A stretch of 64,000 nt of DNA from contig NZ_VKDC01000004.1 of NCBI RefSeq assembly GCF_007097395.1, forward strand, positions 310,001-374,000. The letters run 5' to 3'. A program made the position numbers and the translations under genes. The notes under the pieces are model-generated. The model searched no databases. It was not told where the DNA came from and saw nothing but the letters and a program-made list of their open reading frames with translations. Shown here piece by piece: positions 17,343 through 26,485 of this stretch. Each line of letters begins with the position of its first letter. Position 1 is the stretch's first letter. This DNA is from Fulvivirga sp. M361 (lineage in GTDB: Bacteria; Bacteroidota; Bacteroidia; Cytophagales; Cyclobacteriaceae).

Positions 17343-18605
17343 GTGCAACAAATACCACAACCCACTCAGCCGTTCGAACGTATCGGCTCACTTGATTTTC
17401 TGAGAGGTGTAGCCCTGTTGGGGATACTGATTATTAACATTGAAAGCTTTACCTATCCTGATCCCTGGAGTCCCTATAAATATGGTTTCTGGGACCCTTG
17501 GGACCACAATACCCGATTTTGGGTTTACTTTCTGGCACAAGGTAAGTTCTTCAGTATGTTCACTCTGTTGTTTGGTGCAAGTTTTTACATTTTTTTAGAG
17601 CGGCTGGAACAAAAAGGGATTGGTCTGAAAGCATTGGATATCTACGCCCGGCGATTATTATGGCTGTTCATTTTTGGGGCTGCTCATGCGTACCTACTCT
17701 GGGATGGAGATGTACTCTATCACTATGCCGTATGCGGATTTTTGTTATTCCCGTTTCGCTCTTTTACGATCCGTTCACTTCTTTTGATACTGCTCATCCC
17801 GATTGCCACCCTACTGCTTAATTCTTATAACAGGGTGACTGCCACACAAAAACAGTATGCAGAATTTATACAAGCCAGTAAAATAAAAGAAGGACAACAA
17901 ACGGATGAAACTATGAAAAAGATCCAGCGTTGGGAAAGTAGGACAAAAAAGAAAAGCGCCTTAGATTCAGAGGTACAGGTGCCCAGGAAAACATATTTCC
18001 AGAGTGTTCTTACCAATGCTGAACATACTAAAGTGCACAAGGGGGCGGTCCTGTATCAAGGCATTTTATTCCGAACCCTGATCATGATGATCCTGGGAAT
18101 TATACTCTACAAGTCAGGAATATTTCTTAACTATCAGTCTGTCAAATACTACTGGCCCATTGCCATCACCTTGCTGTTAGTAGCGCTCGTAATCAATTAT
18201 ACCAGGTACTATCATTGGAGTTTTGAGTATTTCCATCCGGTGAAAAGTATTTGGAAGAGTTGGTTATTTACCTTTCCTAAAGAATTATCAGGACTTGCCT
18301 ATGTACTTGTTTTGAACGGTCTTTATCAAAAGTATCTGGCATCGGTAAAACTCAAATTAATATCCAATATAGGTCGGATGGCACTGACCAATTACATCAT
18401 GCAAAGTATGATTTGCGGGTTCATATTTTATGGTTATGGCCTGGGCAGGTACAATCATTATTCCAGGTTTGAACTTTTATCCATAGTGGCGATCATCTGG
18501 TGCCTACAGCTTTTTCTAAGCTGGTGGTGGCTGAAAAAGTTTCGGCAAGGACCGCTGGAATGGTGTTGGAGGAAACTTACTTACGGTAATATTCAGCAGG
18601 TTTAA
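17343..18605 (+). CDS. DUF418 multi-pass membrane protein
   Basis: A 420-residue integral membrane protein with the DUF418/DUF405 signature: RIGSLDFLRGVALLGILIIN near the N-terminus and a C-terminal domain with GRMALTNYIMQS and PLEWCWRKLTYG. About 9-10 membrane segments are visible. Function unknown; the family is related to acyltransferase-3-like membrane proteins. The start is a GTG at 17343; this keeps the conserved N-terminal RIGSLDFLRG. Confidence 0.88.
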   Translation: MQQIPQPTQPFERIGSLDFLRGVALLGILIINIESFTYPDPWSPYKYGFWDPWDHNTRFWVYFLAQGKFFSMFTLLFGASFYIFLERLEQKGIGLKALDIYARRLLWLFIFGAAHAYLLWDGDVLYHYAVCGFLLFPFRSFTIRSLLLILLIPIATLLLNSYNRVTATQKQYAEFIQASKIKEGQQTDETMKKIQRWESRTKKKSALDSEVQVPRKTYFQSVLTNAEHTKVHKGAVLYQGILFRTLIMMILGIILYKSGIFLNYQSVKYYWPIAITLLLVALVINYTRYYHWSFEYFHPVKSIWKSWLFTFPKELSGLAYVLVLNGLYQKYLASVKLKLISNIGRMALTNYIMQSMICGFIFYGYGLGRYNHYSRFELLSIVAIIWCLQLFLSWWWLKKFRQGPLEWCWRKLTYGNIQQV

Positions 18606-18747
18606 GACCTTATGCACCTGGTACAACATGTTTTTTAACATATTGATCTGAAATACACCTGCTGACAAGGGCATTGATAAAACTTATACCCTGCCATATA
18701 CGTCCGATCATAGAGATAAATTTAACAGGATTTAACAGAAAAAAGTA

Positions 18748-19200
18748 ATGATGACCAGATCTATTTATTTGACCAGTATTTTTTTACTTCTGATAATGAA
18801 GGTAAATGCACAATCGGCACAAGATTCATTAGCCATTAAACAGGCTGCACTTGATTACATTGAATCACAACACCATGTTGATCCGGCCCAATTTGAACGT
18901 GCTGCCCATCCAAGAATGGTAAAGAGGACCTTTTGGAGGCATAAAACGGCTGAAAAAGAATACCTGGGTGAAACGTTTAAAGATGCTATGGTATTACTGG
19001 CTGGAACCTATAATCAAAACGGTGATAAGTTTCCGGAAAACCCTAAAAAGGAAGTGATAATACTGGATATTTTCGATAAGACCGCTTCTGTAAAACTCAT
19101 TGCTGATGAATGGATCGACTATATGCATATTGTTAAGCTAAATGGTAAGTGGAAGATTGTGAACGTACTTTGGCAATTCAATGATTCATCCAGGCATTAA
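18748..19200 (+). CDS. Exported NTF2-like (lumazine-binding-like) protein
   Basis: A 150-residue protein with a signal peptide (MTRSIYLTSIFLLLIMKVNAQ). The rest is a SnoaL/NTF2-like cone fold of the 'nuclear transport factor 2 / putative lumazine-binding' group: ALDYIESQHHVDPAQFERA, HPRMVKRTF, VIILDIFDKTASVKL and KLNGKWKIVNVLW. Family members are of unknown function. Start could be either of two adjacent ATGs. Confidence 0.8.
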   Translation: MMTRSIYLTSIFLLLIMKVNAQSAQDSLAIKQAALDYIESQHHVDPAQFERAAHPRMVKRTFWRHKTAEKEYLGETFKDAMVLLAGTYNQNGDKFPENPKKEVIILDIFDKTASVKLIADEWIDYMHIVKLNGKWKIVNVLWQFNDSSRH

Positions 19201-19282
19201 AATTATGGTCCAAAAAGACAACCCGATCAAAAGAATTACTTAGTAAGAGTTTCAGAATAAAACTAGTTATCCAAAATAATTA

Positions 19283-19306
19283 AAAACCCGTTTTTGCGGG
19301 GGTTTG
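19283..19306. terminator. Bidirectional stem-loop between convergent genes
   Basis: AAAACCCG-TTTTTG-CGGGGGTTT forms a stem with A/T-rich flanks between the NTF2-like gene (plus) and the RelE-like gene (minus). Confidence 0.5.
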
Positions 19307-19361
19307 GGCAGGTTTTGCGATTGGAAAGCTTCGGCAATCTCCTTATCAGGGAGTGTGGTAT

Positions 19362-19658
19362 TTATCTATCTTTCCACTTACCAGGATCAAGTGAAGTATG
19401 AAAAACGGCCTGAATAGTTGCGGTTTTGTTTTCTTCATTTATAGTGAAATGGATCATATAGGGGTATTTCTTAAGTGGCTGGCAGTGTACATCATCATAA
19501 CGGATCTGGAAGAAGGGGTTTTCCTCGAGAGAAACCAAGTGTTTGTTTAGTGCAGCTTCAAACCTCTCACCGAGTCCGACCTGTTGTTCATCGTAATAGT
19601 CAATAGCCTGTTGGATATCTTGGAGAGCAGCAGGTTCAATAATGATGCTGTAAGCCAT
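19362..19658 (-). CDS. RelE/ParE-family toxin
   Basis: A 98-residue type II toxin of the RelE/ParE superfamily: YSIIIEPAALQDIQQAIDYYDEQQVGLGERF, RYDDVHCQPLKKYPYMIHFTI and a C-terminal VFHTSLDPGKW. Probably an mRNA interferase or gyrase inhibitor. The start overlaps the stop of the antitoxin gene by one base. Confidence 0.85.
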   Translation of the reverse strand: MAYSIIIEPAALQDIQQAIDYYDEQQVGLGERFEAALNKHLVSLEENPFFQIRYDDVHCQPLKKYPYMIHFTINEENKTATIQAVFHTSLDPGKWKDR

Positions 19659-19864
19659 TAAGTTTTTTTAAAACGAAGTTGCTTACGGGCTTCCTGCCAT
19701 GGGATCAGTTCTTCAGGGTTGGAATTCTTAATGCGTTCCCTGACAATGGCTTTATGTCCATCCGGAATATCTATTTCCTCCGCTTTATCAAAACCCAGTT
19801 GGTGAATGAGTTCCATAAAGAACTGGTATTTACTATCGGGAATATTTAGGGTTATTTGTTTCAT
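19658..19864 (-). CDS. Antitoxin partner of the RelE/ParE toxin
   Basis: A 68-residue protein: a short beta-strand N-terminus (KQITLNIPDSKYQFFMELI) and a charged C-terminal tail ending WQEARKQLRFKKT, the toxin-wrapping type common in Bacteroidetes. It lies directly upstream of the toxin and 5 bp downstream of the XRE gene, so the three probably form one operon. Confidence 0.78.
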   Translation of the reverse strand: MKQITLNIPDSKYQFFMELIHQLGFDKAEEIDIPDGHKAIVRERIKNSNPEELIPWQEARKQLRFKKT

Positions 19865-19869
19865 TATGA

Positions 19870-20211
19870 TCAGGCAAAGGCCTTTTTAGCTTTAACATTC
19901 TGTAAAAGACCATCCAATGCATAAAGGATATGCTCTTTATCGGTACGAGGTAACTGACTCAAATCTTTTAGTCTTTGCAGCATCCCCGGATCTTTAAATA
20001 ATTGGTCATCCTCTGTCTCCCCCAAAAGATAACCCACTGTCGTATTTAAGATTGCAGCAATTTTTTTAGCGACTTCTATGGAAGGTATCATTTCATCCCT
20101 TTCGTAACGACCAATTACAGAAGTAGATGTTCTCAGTAGCTTGGCCAGTTCACCTTGCGACATTTTTTGTTCCTTCCTCAGTTCAGCGACTTTTTTTCCA
20201 AACGCACTCAT
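19870..20211 (-). CDS. XRE-family helix-turn-helix regulator
   Basis: A 113-residue DNA-binding protein: HTH_3 domain at residues 5-60 (KVAELRKEQKMSQGELAKLL, then TSVIGRYERDEMIPSIEVAKKIA) followed by a helical tail. It heads the toxin-antitoxin operon and is probably its repressor, a three-gene arrangement rather than the usual two. Confidence 0.85.
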   Translation of the reverse strand: MSAFGKKVAELRKEQKMSQGELAKLLRTSTSVIGRYERDEMIPSIEVAKKIAAILNTTVGYLLGETEDDQLFKDPGMLQRLKDLSQLPRTDKEHILYALDGLLQNVKAKKAFA

Positions 20212-20387
20212 GACAAAACACTTATAAGGAATACAAAACTCCTATTTTACTAAAAGAAAACAAATATAAAACCCTTATATGAGTTAAAAAAGTTGTTTCC
20301 ATTAATGTATTTGACATCCGGTCACATCAAATCAAATGTACTTTCAATGGATTCATTAATGCCCGACAGCATCAAAAAAGCTTGTTC

Positions 20388-20618
20388 ATGGATACTGCAA
20401 GAGACTTACTGTTATATTTTGAACCCTTAGAGAATCATAAAATTCGACTCCTGGCATTAAAACTGAATAACTACAAGCATAGGGTTATCGCTGAATTTGA
20501 GCATTACGACTTTAACGAAACTCCTCAAATCATAAAATTTGACAAAATCACCGGTGAAATTCACTTGGTCGCCAAAGACAAAAGGTATAGCAACTGCACG
20601 CTATTTTTCAACTTATAA
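20388..20618 (+). CDS. Small protein of unknown function
   Basis: A 76-codon frame from the ATG at 20388 (a TTG two codons earlier is also possible). Sequence begins MDTARDLLLYFEPLENHKI and ends KRYSNCTLFFNL. No signal peptide, membrane segment or known domain. It is a stand-alone gene after the XRE regulator. Coding potential looks fair but is not proven. Confidence 0.4.
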   Translation: MDTARDLLLYFEPLENHKIRLLALKLNNYKHRVIAEFEHYDFNETPQIIKFDKITGEIHLVAKDKRYSNCTLFFNL

Positions 20619-20702
20619 GCCTGATGTAAATCATTTCTGTATTAAGAAATTACCATTTAACTTCACTCCAAATTTATTAATCACACTAAATCATTTTCTC
20701 CC

Positions 20703-21608
20703 ATGAGAACCCTCTATAGTTTAGCTTTAATAGTAGTCTTTTTATTTACCCAATGCTCCTCTGACGACGACCCCGATAAAGCGGGATTTCCGAAAGCTGA
20801 AGAGGGTACCATGACAGCGCTCGTTGGAGAAGACGAATGGGTAAGTGACCCCAACGAAACAGCCATTTCGATCATTGACAATACTATCAGTATTGGTGCA
20901 AAAGCACCGGACGGTAGCAGTATGAGCCTGGTAGTAGTAGGTACGGAGACCGGAACCTATGAGATCCAAACCATCAATTCGGGACAGATCCCCTTAAACT
21001 CAGCCGCTTTCTCTCCAGCAAATTTAGCCGTGTCAAACCCTACATTTGCCTCTTTGAGTATTAGTAATAGTGCTAAAGGATCCATCACTATTTCAAACAT
21101 AGACACAGATAATGCTACTATGTCTGGGTCGTTTGATGTGACATTATCAAGGTTTGTTGACGGACAAGAAGAACTAATAGACGTAACCGGAGAGTTTAAT
21201 ACAGTTGGATATACAGACAGTGTCGTTCCAATTGATGATAACTCCTTTAGTGTAAAAGTAAATGGAGTTGCCTTTGAGCCTGAACTAATATCCGGAGCCA
21301 TAGTAGCCGGCAAACTGACTTTAGTCTTTAATAATGGGGCTGTTCAAGGTATCAGTATTGACCTTCCAACCAATGTTTCTACAGGAACACAAAATTTAGG
21401 AGGATTTGGGACTGCCATTAGCGCTTTATACTACCTTGGGTCTGTAAGGTATTCTTCTTTTAATGGAAGCGGCGCTGTAATCGTGACACAACACGATACT
21501 ACCAACAAAAGGATTGAAGGTACATTTAGCTTTGATGCTGAGGAGTGGCCCCTCGGTTCCGGTACCGTATCTATTACGGAAGGCGAATTCGCACTAACTT
21601 ATAAGTAA
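20703..21608 (+). CDS. DUF6252-like lipoprotein with two beta-sandwich repeats
   Basis: A 301-residue lipoprotein (lipobox FTQC, Cys18) followed by an acidic SSDDDPD linker. Two similar modules are visible: residues ~33-160 (EDEWVSDPNETAISIIDNTI) and ~190-300 (SVKVNGVAFEPELISG). The EGTFSFDAEE and SGSFDVTLSRFVD stretches match the FTG-F type repeat of DUF6252 proteins. Function unknown, surface or periplasmic. Confidence 0.7.
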   Translation: MRTLYSLALIVVFLFTQCSSDDDPDKAGFPKAEEGTMTALVGEDEWVSDPNETAISIIDNTISIGAKAPDGSSMSLVVVGTETGTYEIQTINSGQIPLNSAAFSPANLAVSNPTFASLSISNSAKGSITISNIDTDNATMSGSFDVTLSRFVDGQEELIDVTGEFNTVGYTDSVVPIDDNSFSVKVNGVAFEPELISGAIVAGKLTLVFNNGAVQGISIDLPTNVSTGTQNLGGFGTAISALYYLGSVRYSSFNGSGAVIVTQHDTTNKRIEGTFSFDAEEWPLGSGTVSITEGEFALTYK

Positions 21609-21622
21609 ACAAAAATATCACA

Positions 21623-21664
21623 TGTATTCCCTTGCCACCGAATAGGGGATGGCAAGGGAATACA
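21623..21664. repeat. 15-bp perfect inverted repeat with 12-base loop
   Basis: The arms at 21623-21637 and 21650-21664 are exact reverse complements (TGTATTCCCTTGCCA). There is no T-run after the hairpin, so it may be an mRNA-stabilising structure or rho-independent terminator without a U-tract. It lies between two genes on the same strand. Confidence 0.7.
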
Positions 21665-21683
21665 GCATCACAAAATATATTTT

Positions 21684-22343
21684 ATGAAGAAAATTATACT
21701 ATCCGTAATCTTAAGTATTAGTACGCTATATGCAGCCCTTAGCCAAAGTATGAGCGTTATGGTAAGGACTAATATCAGCATTGGTATGGACTATCAGTCG
21801 CTGGATTTCAATGGAAATGAATTATTTTACAGTCCTGGCGGAGGAATAGGTATAGAAGGAGGGCTACAGCTGGAGATGATAGAAAGGCTTTATGCCTATA
21901 TCAGTGTAGGATACCAGCTGAACCTGGCGCTTCAGGCTGAAAATGTTAACGGCTCTTCCAATAAAACCTCATTTAATTTTAACCGGAAACTCATCACGTT
22001 AGGAGCTGCAAAAATTATAAAATTATCTGAAAATACTGTTCAGGGTTTAATTCTTGGCGCAGGCATGAACTACAGTATCCCCGGCAAAATACGCATCGAA
22101 GAAAACGATGCCGATTTTGGTGAAATATCTTATGAATCCGGTTTTGGATTTCACCTGGAAACAGGGCTAAGGCTAAGGCTTTCAGAAGGGCTTTACCTGG
22201 ACCCCTCCATAAGGTACAGATCACTTGATCTATCAGGAAAATCGTATAACAGAGGATCTTTTGAGTCTCTGCCTGATTACCTCCAAGAGCTTGATGCCAG
22301 TGGGTTGGAGTTAGGCGTAACCATTGTAAAGACATTAAAATAA
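21684..22343 (+). CDS. Outer-membrane beta-barrel protein
   Basis: A 219-residue protein with a signal peptide (KKIILSVILSISTLYAALSQ) and alternating hydrophobic strands typical of a small OmpW/OprF-type barrel (GGGIGIEGGLQLEMIERLYAYISVGY; GLRLRLSEGLYLDPSIRYRS), ending in LGVTIVKTLK. Function unknown. Confidence 0.7.
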   Translation: MKKIILSVILSISTLYAALSQSMSVMVRTNISIGMDYQSLDFNGNELFYSPGGGIGIEGGLQLEMIERLYAYISVGYQLNLALQAENVNGSSNKTSFNFNRKLITLGAAKIIKLSENTVQGLILGAGMNYSIPGKIRIEENDADFGEISYESGFGFHLETGLRLRLSEGLYLDPSIRYRSLDLSGKSYNRGSFESLPDYLQELDASGLELGVTIVKTLK

Positions 22344-22359
22344 TCAATGAGATGAGTGC

Positions 22360-22381
22360 GCTTCCCTGGATCCAGGGAAGC
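22360..22381. terminator. Palindromic bidirectional terminator
   Basis: A 22-base perfect palindrome with 11-base half-sites (GCTTCCCTGGA and its complement) lies between the convergent barrel gene and the minus-strand gene at 22451. Confidence 0.55.
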
Positions 22382-22450
22382 TTACACTCCTTTAGCAACC
22401 ATTACAATTGCCATCAACGGGCTTAGGTTGACTTTTCAATTATTTTATGG

Positions 22451-22816
22451 TTACTGTTCATCCTCCAGGGCGATTATTCCGGATTCGCTCACATGGATTA
22501 TCTTTTCTATTTTCCTGGTCGGTGTCACAATCTCAAACCTGTAATTACCATGTGGTAAATTGCCCAGGTTAAAGGGCTGAACAAATGAGGGCTGTTTCCG
22601 GGTACCGTACGCCAGCAGCCAGTTCCCTCCCAGCAAACTGATCTTCACTTTTCCCGGTGTAAGTGACCGATAGATTACATTTACGTACTTGCCAATCGTT
22701 TCTAATTTTACCTTCTCTACAAGGGTTTCATTATCTTTTTTGTTACCAAAAGTCAGTCGGGCTGTACTTAAAACTATTAAAAGTATCAGCACCAGGGGGG
22801 TGAGGTTTCTTATCAT
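22451..22816 (-). CDS. Exported small protein with T9SS-tail-like beta fold
   Basis: A 121-residue protein with a signal peptide (LVLILLIVLSTARLTFG). The remainder resembles a single beta-sandwich module (VNVIYRSLTPGKVKISLLG, LPHGNYRFEIVTPTRKIEK), similar in style to the DUF3244 or Por-secretion-tail fold. Function unknown. Confidence 0.55.
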   Translation of the reverse strand: MIRNLTPLVLILLIVLSTARLTFGNKKDNETLVEKVKLETIGKYVNVIYRSLTPGKVKISLLGGNWLLAYGTRKQPSFVQPFNLGNLPHGNYRFEIVTPTRKIEKIIHVSESGIIALEDEQ

Positions 22817-23009
22817 ATGAAATTCTTATCATGCTTTACTCTAAGTCGAAAGCAGGCAGAGGTTTGTAATCACCCTATTGAAAAAATGATTTGGATCTAC
22901 CGGAGGTTCTCACATGATAAGTCCGCCTGAAGTTGTTTTGACCTATTTCTCAAGAACACACGCACAGTATATGTGCTATCTTTACCGGTGCCCGGTTTTA
23001 TGGTTAGAT

Positions 23010-23216
23010 TTAAAAGTTAATAGATACCCCGGACCTGTATACAGCAGCTCTTGGATAATTTCCAATATCTATTCCATCAGAAAACACATTGTTCGACGCA
23101 ACTTCCGGATCAACCCCTGAATAGTTGGTCCAAACGATCGGGTTTTGGGCCGCCACGTAGATCCGGATATTTTTTAATCGAATTTTTTCTAGTCGTAATC
23201 CTAACAGAATGAGCAT
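23010..23216 (-). pseudogene. C-terminal remnant of a SusC/RagA-type TonB-linked receptor
   Basis: This 68-codon frame ends with the standard SusC C-terminus: KNIRIYVAAQNPIVWTNYSG, VDPEVASNNVFSDGIDIGNY and YPRAAVYRSGVSINF. A complete SusC is about 1000 residues, so more than 90% of the gene is missing. The sequence up to 23429 shows no further similarity. No SusD is present. Confidence 0.8.
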
Positions 23217-23429
23217 TGAACTACTTGCAAAACGGGTATTTTAGAAAAGTAAGAATATAACTTAAAAAAAGGAGCAGGTCGAGTAAGGTTTAAAGCCTCC
23301 ACATTGTAAGCATATTTGTACTTGGGAATTCCCCGTATATTAAGCTCTGCAAATGCCTATTTCTCAAAACAATATCCACCGATATCAGTTACCAATTATG
23401 ACGTAGGTTAATCCATTTACTACCACCTT

Positions 23430-24368
23430 ATGAGAACCACCGTTTTGTCCTTCCTGGTCTTCACTTTAGGCTTTTTAGAAACTTCCGGGCAGCAGTTAGT
23501 GATCAAATCTCCGGTTAAATTTTTAGCGCTTGGAGACTCTTACACGATTGGACAAAGTGTACCGGCAAAAGACCGGTGGCCGGCACAACTGACTGATTCC
23601 CTGGTTCAGTTGGGTTTTGAAGTTGAAGGCTTTAGGATCATAGCAAGAACAGGCTGGACCACCGGAAATTTGCTCAGTGCTTTAGACCGGGAATCTCCGG
23701 ACACTAATCATACCCTGGTCAGTTTACTTATTGGCGTAAATGATCAATTTCAGGGATCAGGTATTGGTCTGTATAACGCCGGGTTTAGAAAACTGTTAAG
23801 CCGGGCCATAGCCTATGCCGACGGCGACACCAGCAGGGTGTTTGTGCTTTCTATCCCGGATTATGCCTTCACTCCTTTTGGAGGTAACAACCAAAATATA
23901 TCTACGGAAATTGATGAATTCAATGCCCTTAATCGTTCGATATCAGAAAATTACAAGATCAGCTATTTTGATATTACCGACATCTCCAGGAGAGGACTGA
24001 CAGAACCCGGACTGGTAGCTTCGGATGAGCTCCATCCGTCAGGGGCCATGTATGAGCTATGGGTAGGCCGGGTCATTGCCGGGGCTGAATTACAACCTGA
24101 GAGAGACATAGAAACTGTCACATCAGCAGATAGAAAGATGAAAAGCGCATCACTAAGGTTTTTCCCTAACCCGGTCCAATCGGACCTATACTTGGAAATT
24201 ACAGGGCGTACTGCCATTAAAATAAGTACGATGTCGGGGCAAATTTTGAAACAGTTGGTCCTTTCTAACAGTGGAAGGATCCCTACAGGCCCATTGAACA
24301 GCGGACTGTACCTGTTACAATGGAACAATAAAAAGGAGAGTGGTAGCGCTGTTTTCATGAAAAATTAA
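23430..24368 (+). CDS. SGNH/GDSL hydrolase with type IX secretion tail
   Basis: A 312-residue secreted esterase-like protein: signal peptide to about residue 21, block I GDSYTIG (Ser of GDS), block III IGVNDQF and block V DELHPS giving the Ser-Asp-His triad. The last ~75 residues (LRFFPNPVQSDLYLEITG ... NSGLYLLQW) form a type A Por-secretion C-terminal domain, so it is sent to the cell surface by the T9SS. Substrate unknown (lipid or acetylated glycan). Confidence 0.9.
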   Translation: MRTTVLSFLVFTLGFLETSGQQLVIKSPVKFLALGDSYTIGQSVPAKDRWPAQLTDSLVQLGFEVEGFRIIARTGWTTGNLLSALDRESPDTNHTLVSLLIGVNDQFQGSGIGLYNAGFRKLLSRAIAYADGDTSRVFVLSIPDYAFTPFGGNNQNISTEIDEFNALNRSISENYKISYFDITDISRRGLTEPGLVASDELHPSGAMYELWVGRVIAGAELQPERDIETVTSADRKMKSASLRFFPNPVQSDLYLEITGRTAIKISTMSGQILKQLVLSNSGRIPTGPLNSGLYLLQWNNKKESGSAVFMKN

Positions 24369-24424
24369 GGGGTCGCAACACCATGGTCTTTTACGCTGTG
24401 AAAATAACACTGAAATAAAACGCC

Positions 24425-25192
24425 TTAAGCATCCCCCAACCACGCTTTAAAATGACTGGCTTTTTCACTACTCACCGTTACCGGCTCATCTATGGGCTGC
24501 TTCAACTCTATCAGTAACTTCCCTTTGTGAAATTTATGCACCTTTTTAATGGCCGGAAAGTGAACAATAAACTGCCGGTTGGCCCGATAGAATTGATCAG
24601 GGTCTAATTGCTGCACCAACTCATCCAGGTTAAAGTCCATCAGGTGAGTGTGCCCGTGGCTGGTGGTCAGATGTACCACCCCATGGCGGGTCTGAAAATA
24701 AGCGATATCAGTGGTTTCGATAGAGATAAGTTCTTCCCCTTTTTTAACAAGAAACCTCGTCTTGAACTTTTTGTCATCCAACCGGATTTGACCAATGAGT
24801 GCATTCAGGTCCAGTGCATTGTTGTTGCCAAATGCGCTTTTCATCTGCTCATATTTGCTCAGGCTTAAGCTTAGTTCTTCTTTCTTGATCGGTTTTAAAA
24901 TGTAATCAATACTATTTACTTTAAACGCCCTTAATGTATACTCATCAAATGCAGTAGTAAATATTACAGGCCTGCTGACCGTTACCGCATCGAATATCTC
25001 GAAGCTAAGCCCATCACTCAGCTGTATGTCCATAAAGATAAGATCCGGCAGATGCTCTGTTTCAAACCATCTTATGCTTTCCTCCACACTGTCCAGTACA
25101 TCAATGATCTCAATTTCAGGGTTGATCTCTTCCAGCACCTTCTGAAGTCTTCGAAAGGCCGGGGCCTCGTCTTCAATGATCAGTACCTTCAT
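24425..25192 (-). CDS. LytTR-family response regulator
   Basis: A 255-residue regulator: receiver domain 1-120 (IIEDEAPAFRRL; phospho-Asp in LPDLIFMDIQLSDG; TAFDEYTLRAFKVNSIDYILKP) and a C-terminal LytTR DNA-binding domain (about 150-255; DIAYFQTRHGVVHL, FYRANRQFIVH). Its ATG overlaps the kinase stop by 4 bp (ATGA), so the two are translationally coupled and form one system. Confidence 0.93.
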   Translation of the reverse strand: MKVLIIEDEAPAFRRLQKVLEEINPEIEIIDVLDSVEESIRWFETEHLPDLIFMDIQLSDGLSFEIFDAVTVSRPVIFTTAFDEYTLRAFKVNSIDYILKPIKKEELSLSLSKYEQMKSAFGNNNALDLNALIGQIRLDDKKFKTRFLVKKGEELISIETTDIAYFQTRHGVVHLTTSHGHTHLMDFNLDELVQQLDPDQFYRANRQFIVHFPAIKKVHKFHKGKLLIELKQPIDEPVTVSSEKASHFKAWLGDA

Positions 25193-26331
25193 ACGCTCGG
25201 GGCCATGACTTTTTGGGTTTCACTTTTTACCTGAAGAAGCGGTACGGAGACCAGGAAATTGTGATCAGTAGTGATCACATCGATATTTTTATGACCAAAA
25301 TAAGCATAGCGTTCACGAATATTGACCAGTCCCGTCTTTGTGGACTTTTCAATCACATTTTTCTTTTGCAGATTGTTTTTCACCACTACAGAACGAGACC
25401 GGTCTACAAACACTTCTATGTTCAACGGGTGGTTTTTAGAGATACGATTATGCTTGATAGCGTTTTCTACCAATATCTGGATGGTGAGCGGAGCAATACT
25501 TAGGTCCAGATATTTGTCCTCTACATTAAAAACCGCGTGAAGATTCTCCGGATAACGGATCTTCAAAAGGAAAATATAGTTCCTGGCAAATTCAAGTTCA
25601 TCCTTCAGGGTTACCAGTTCTTTGTCTTTATTCTGCAGGATATAGCGATATACTTCCGATAATTTCTCAGTAAATTCTACTGCTATTTTGCCATCTTCTG
25701 CTATTAATACCGTAAGTGTGTTCAGGCTGTTAAACAGAAAGTGTGGGCTCATCTGGTTTTGCAGTACTTCAAATTGAGTACGTATTTGTTGATTCTTCAA
25801 GGCTTCATTCAGCTGGATACTCTTTTTCCACTGCTCAAAGAAGTATACATTTTCATACACAGAGCCTATTACCATGGCACACAAAAAGTTTAGCGGCACA
25901 TGACCAAATGCCTCCGTAGGGTCCATAAGCTGTTCCCAGCCTTTGAACTGAAAGAGCAGACAAAGCAGTGGCTCCCCTATGGTAAGAAATGCAATAAGTG
26001 ACAGTATGGTCATCAACAGTCGCCTGGGTGTCTGCCTTATTTGCGGGTATTTTCTACGGAACAGCATAAAGAGCATAAAAGCGCCGTTCCAGAATATGGT
26101 GGTAAAGGTAAAGCTTACAAAATATTTAGAAACGTAGCTGTCTTCCGGTTCCTTATGCAAGAACATCATAATCATAGCCAGCAGCACTATCCCTGTCCAT
26201 CGTACATATACTTCCCTTACTCTCACGTCATTTACTCCTTTAATGAAGAACAAAATACGGAATAAATGCATGGAAAACGAACCTGAAACAAACCAAAGCA
26301 GTGCCATGCCGGGGTGAAACCGGGAAATCAC
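25189..26331 (-). CDS. LytS/YehU-type sensor histidine kinase
   Basis: A 380-residue membrane kinase with 4-5 N-terminal membrane segments (1-160), a His_kinase domain with QMSPHFLFNSLNTL (phospho-His in PHF) near residue 192, and a HATPase domain with VENAIKHN. The signal sensed is unknown. It is divergent from the TonB-dependent receptor at 26486, a likely regulatory target by position. Confidence 0.9.
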   Translation of the reverse strand: MISRFHPGMALLWFVSGSFSMHLFRILFFIKGVNDVRVREVYVRWTGIVLLAMIMMFLHKEPEDSYVSKYFVSFTFTTIFWNGAFMLFMLFRRKYPQIRQTPRRLLMTILSLIAFLTIGEPLLCLLFQFKGWEQLMDPTEAFGHVPLNFLCAMVIGSVYENVYFFEQWKKSIQLNEALKNQQIRTQFEVLQNQMSPHFLFNSLNTLTVLIAEDGKIAVEFTEKLSEVYRYILQNKDKELVTLKDELEFARNYIFLLKIRYPENLHAVFNVEDKYLDLSIAPLTIQILVENAIKHNRISKNHPLNIEVFVDRSRSVVVKNNLQKKNVIEKSTKTGLVNIRERYAYFGHKNIDVITTDHNFLVSVPLLQVKSETQKVMAPSV

Positions 26332-26485
26332 CTTGTGAAACCGGAGTATACCCGGATAACCCCGGATCTACAGCTTATGGATGGAAACAACGTGTTCAGC
26401 TCATTATTTACCAGCTCCACCCACATTCTCATTTTATAAAAAAGCTCACACCTCTAAGTTGGTGTCATCAAAAACGCAATAAATC

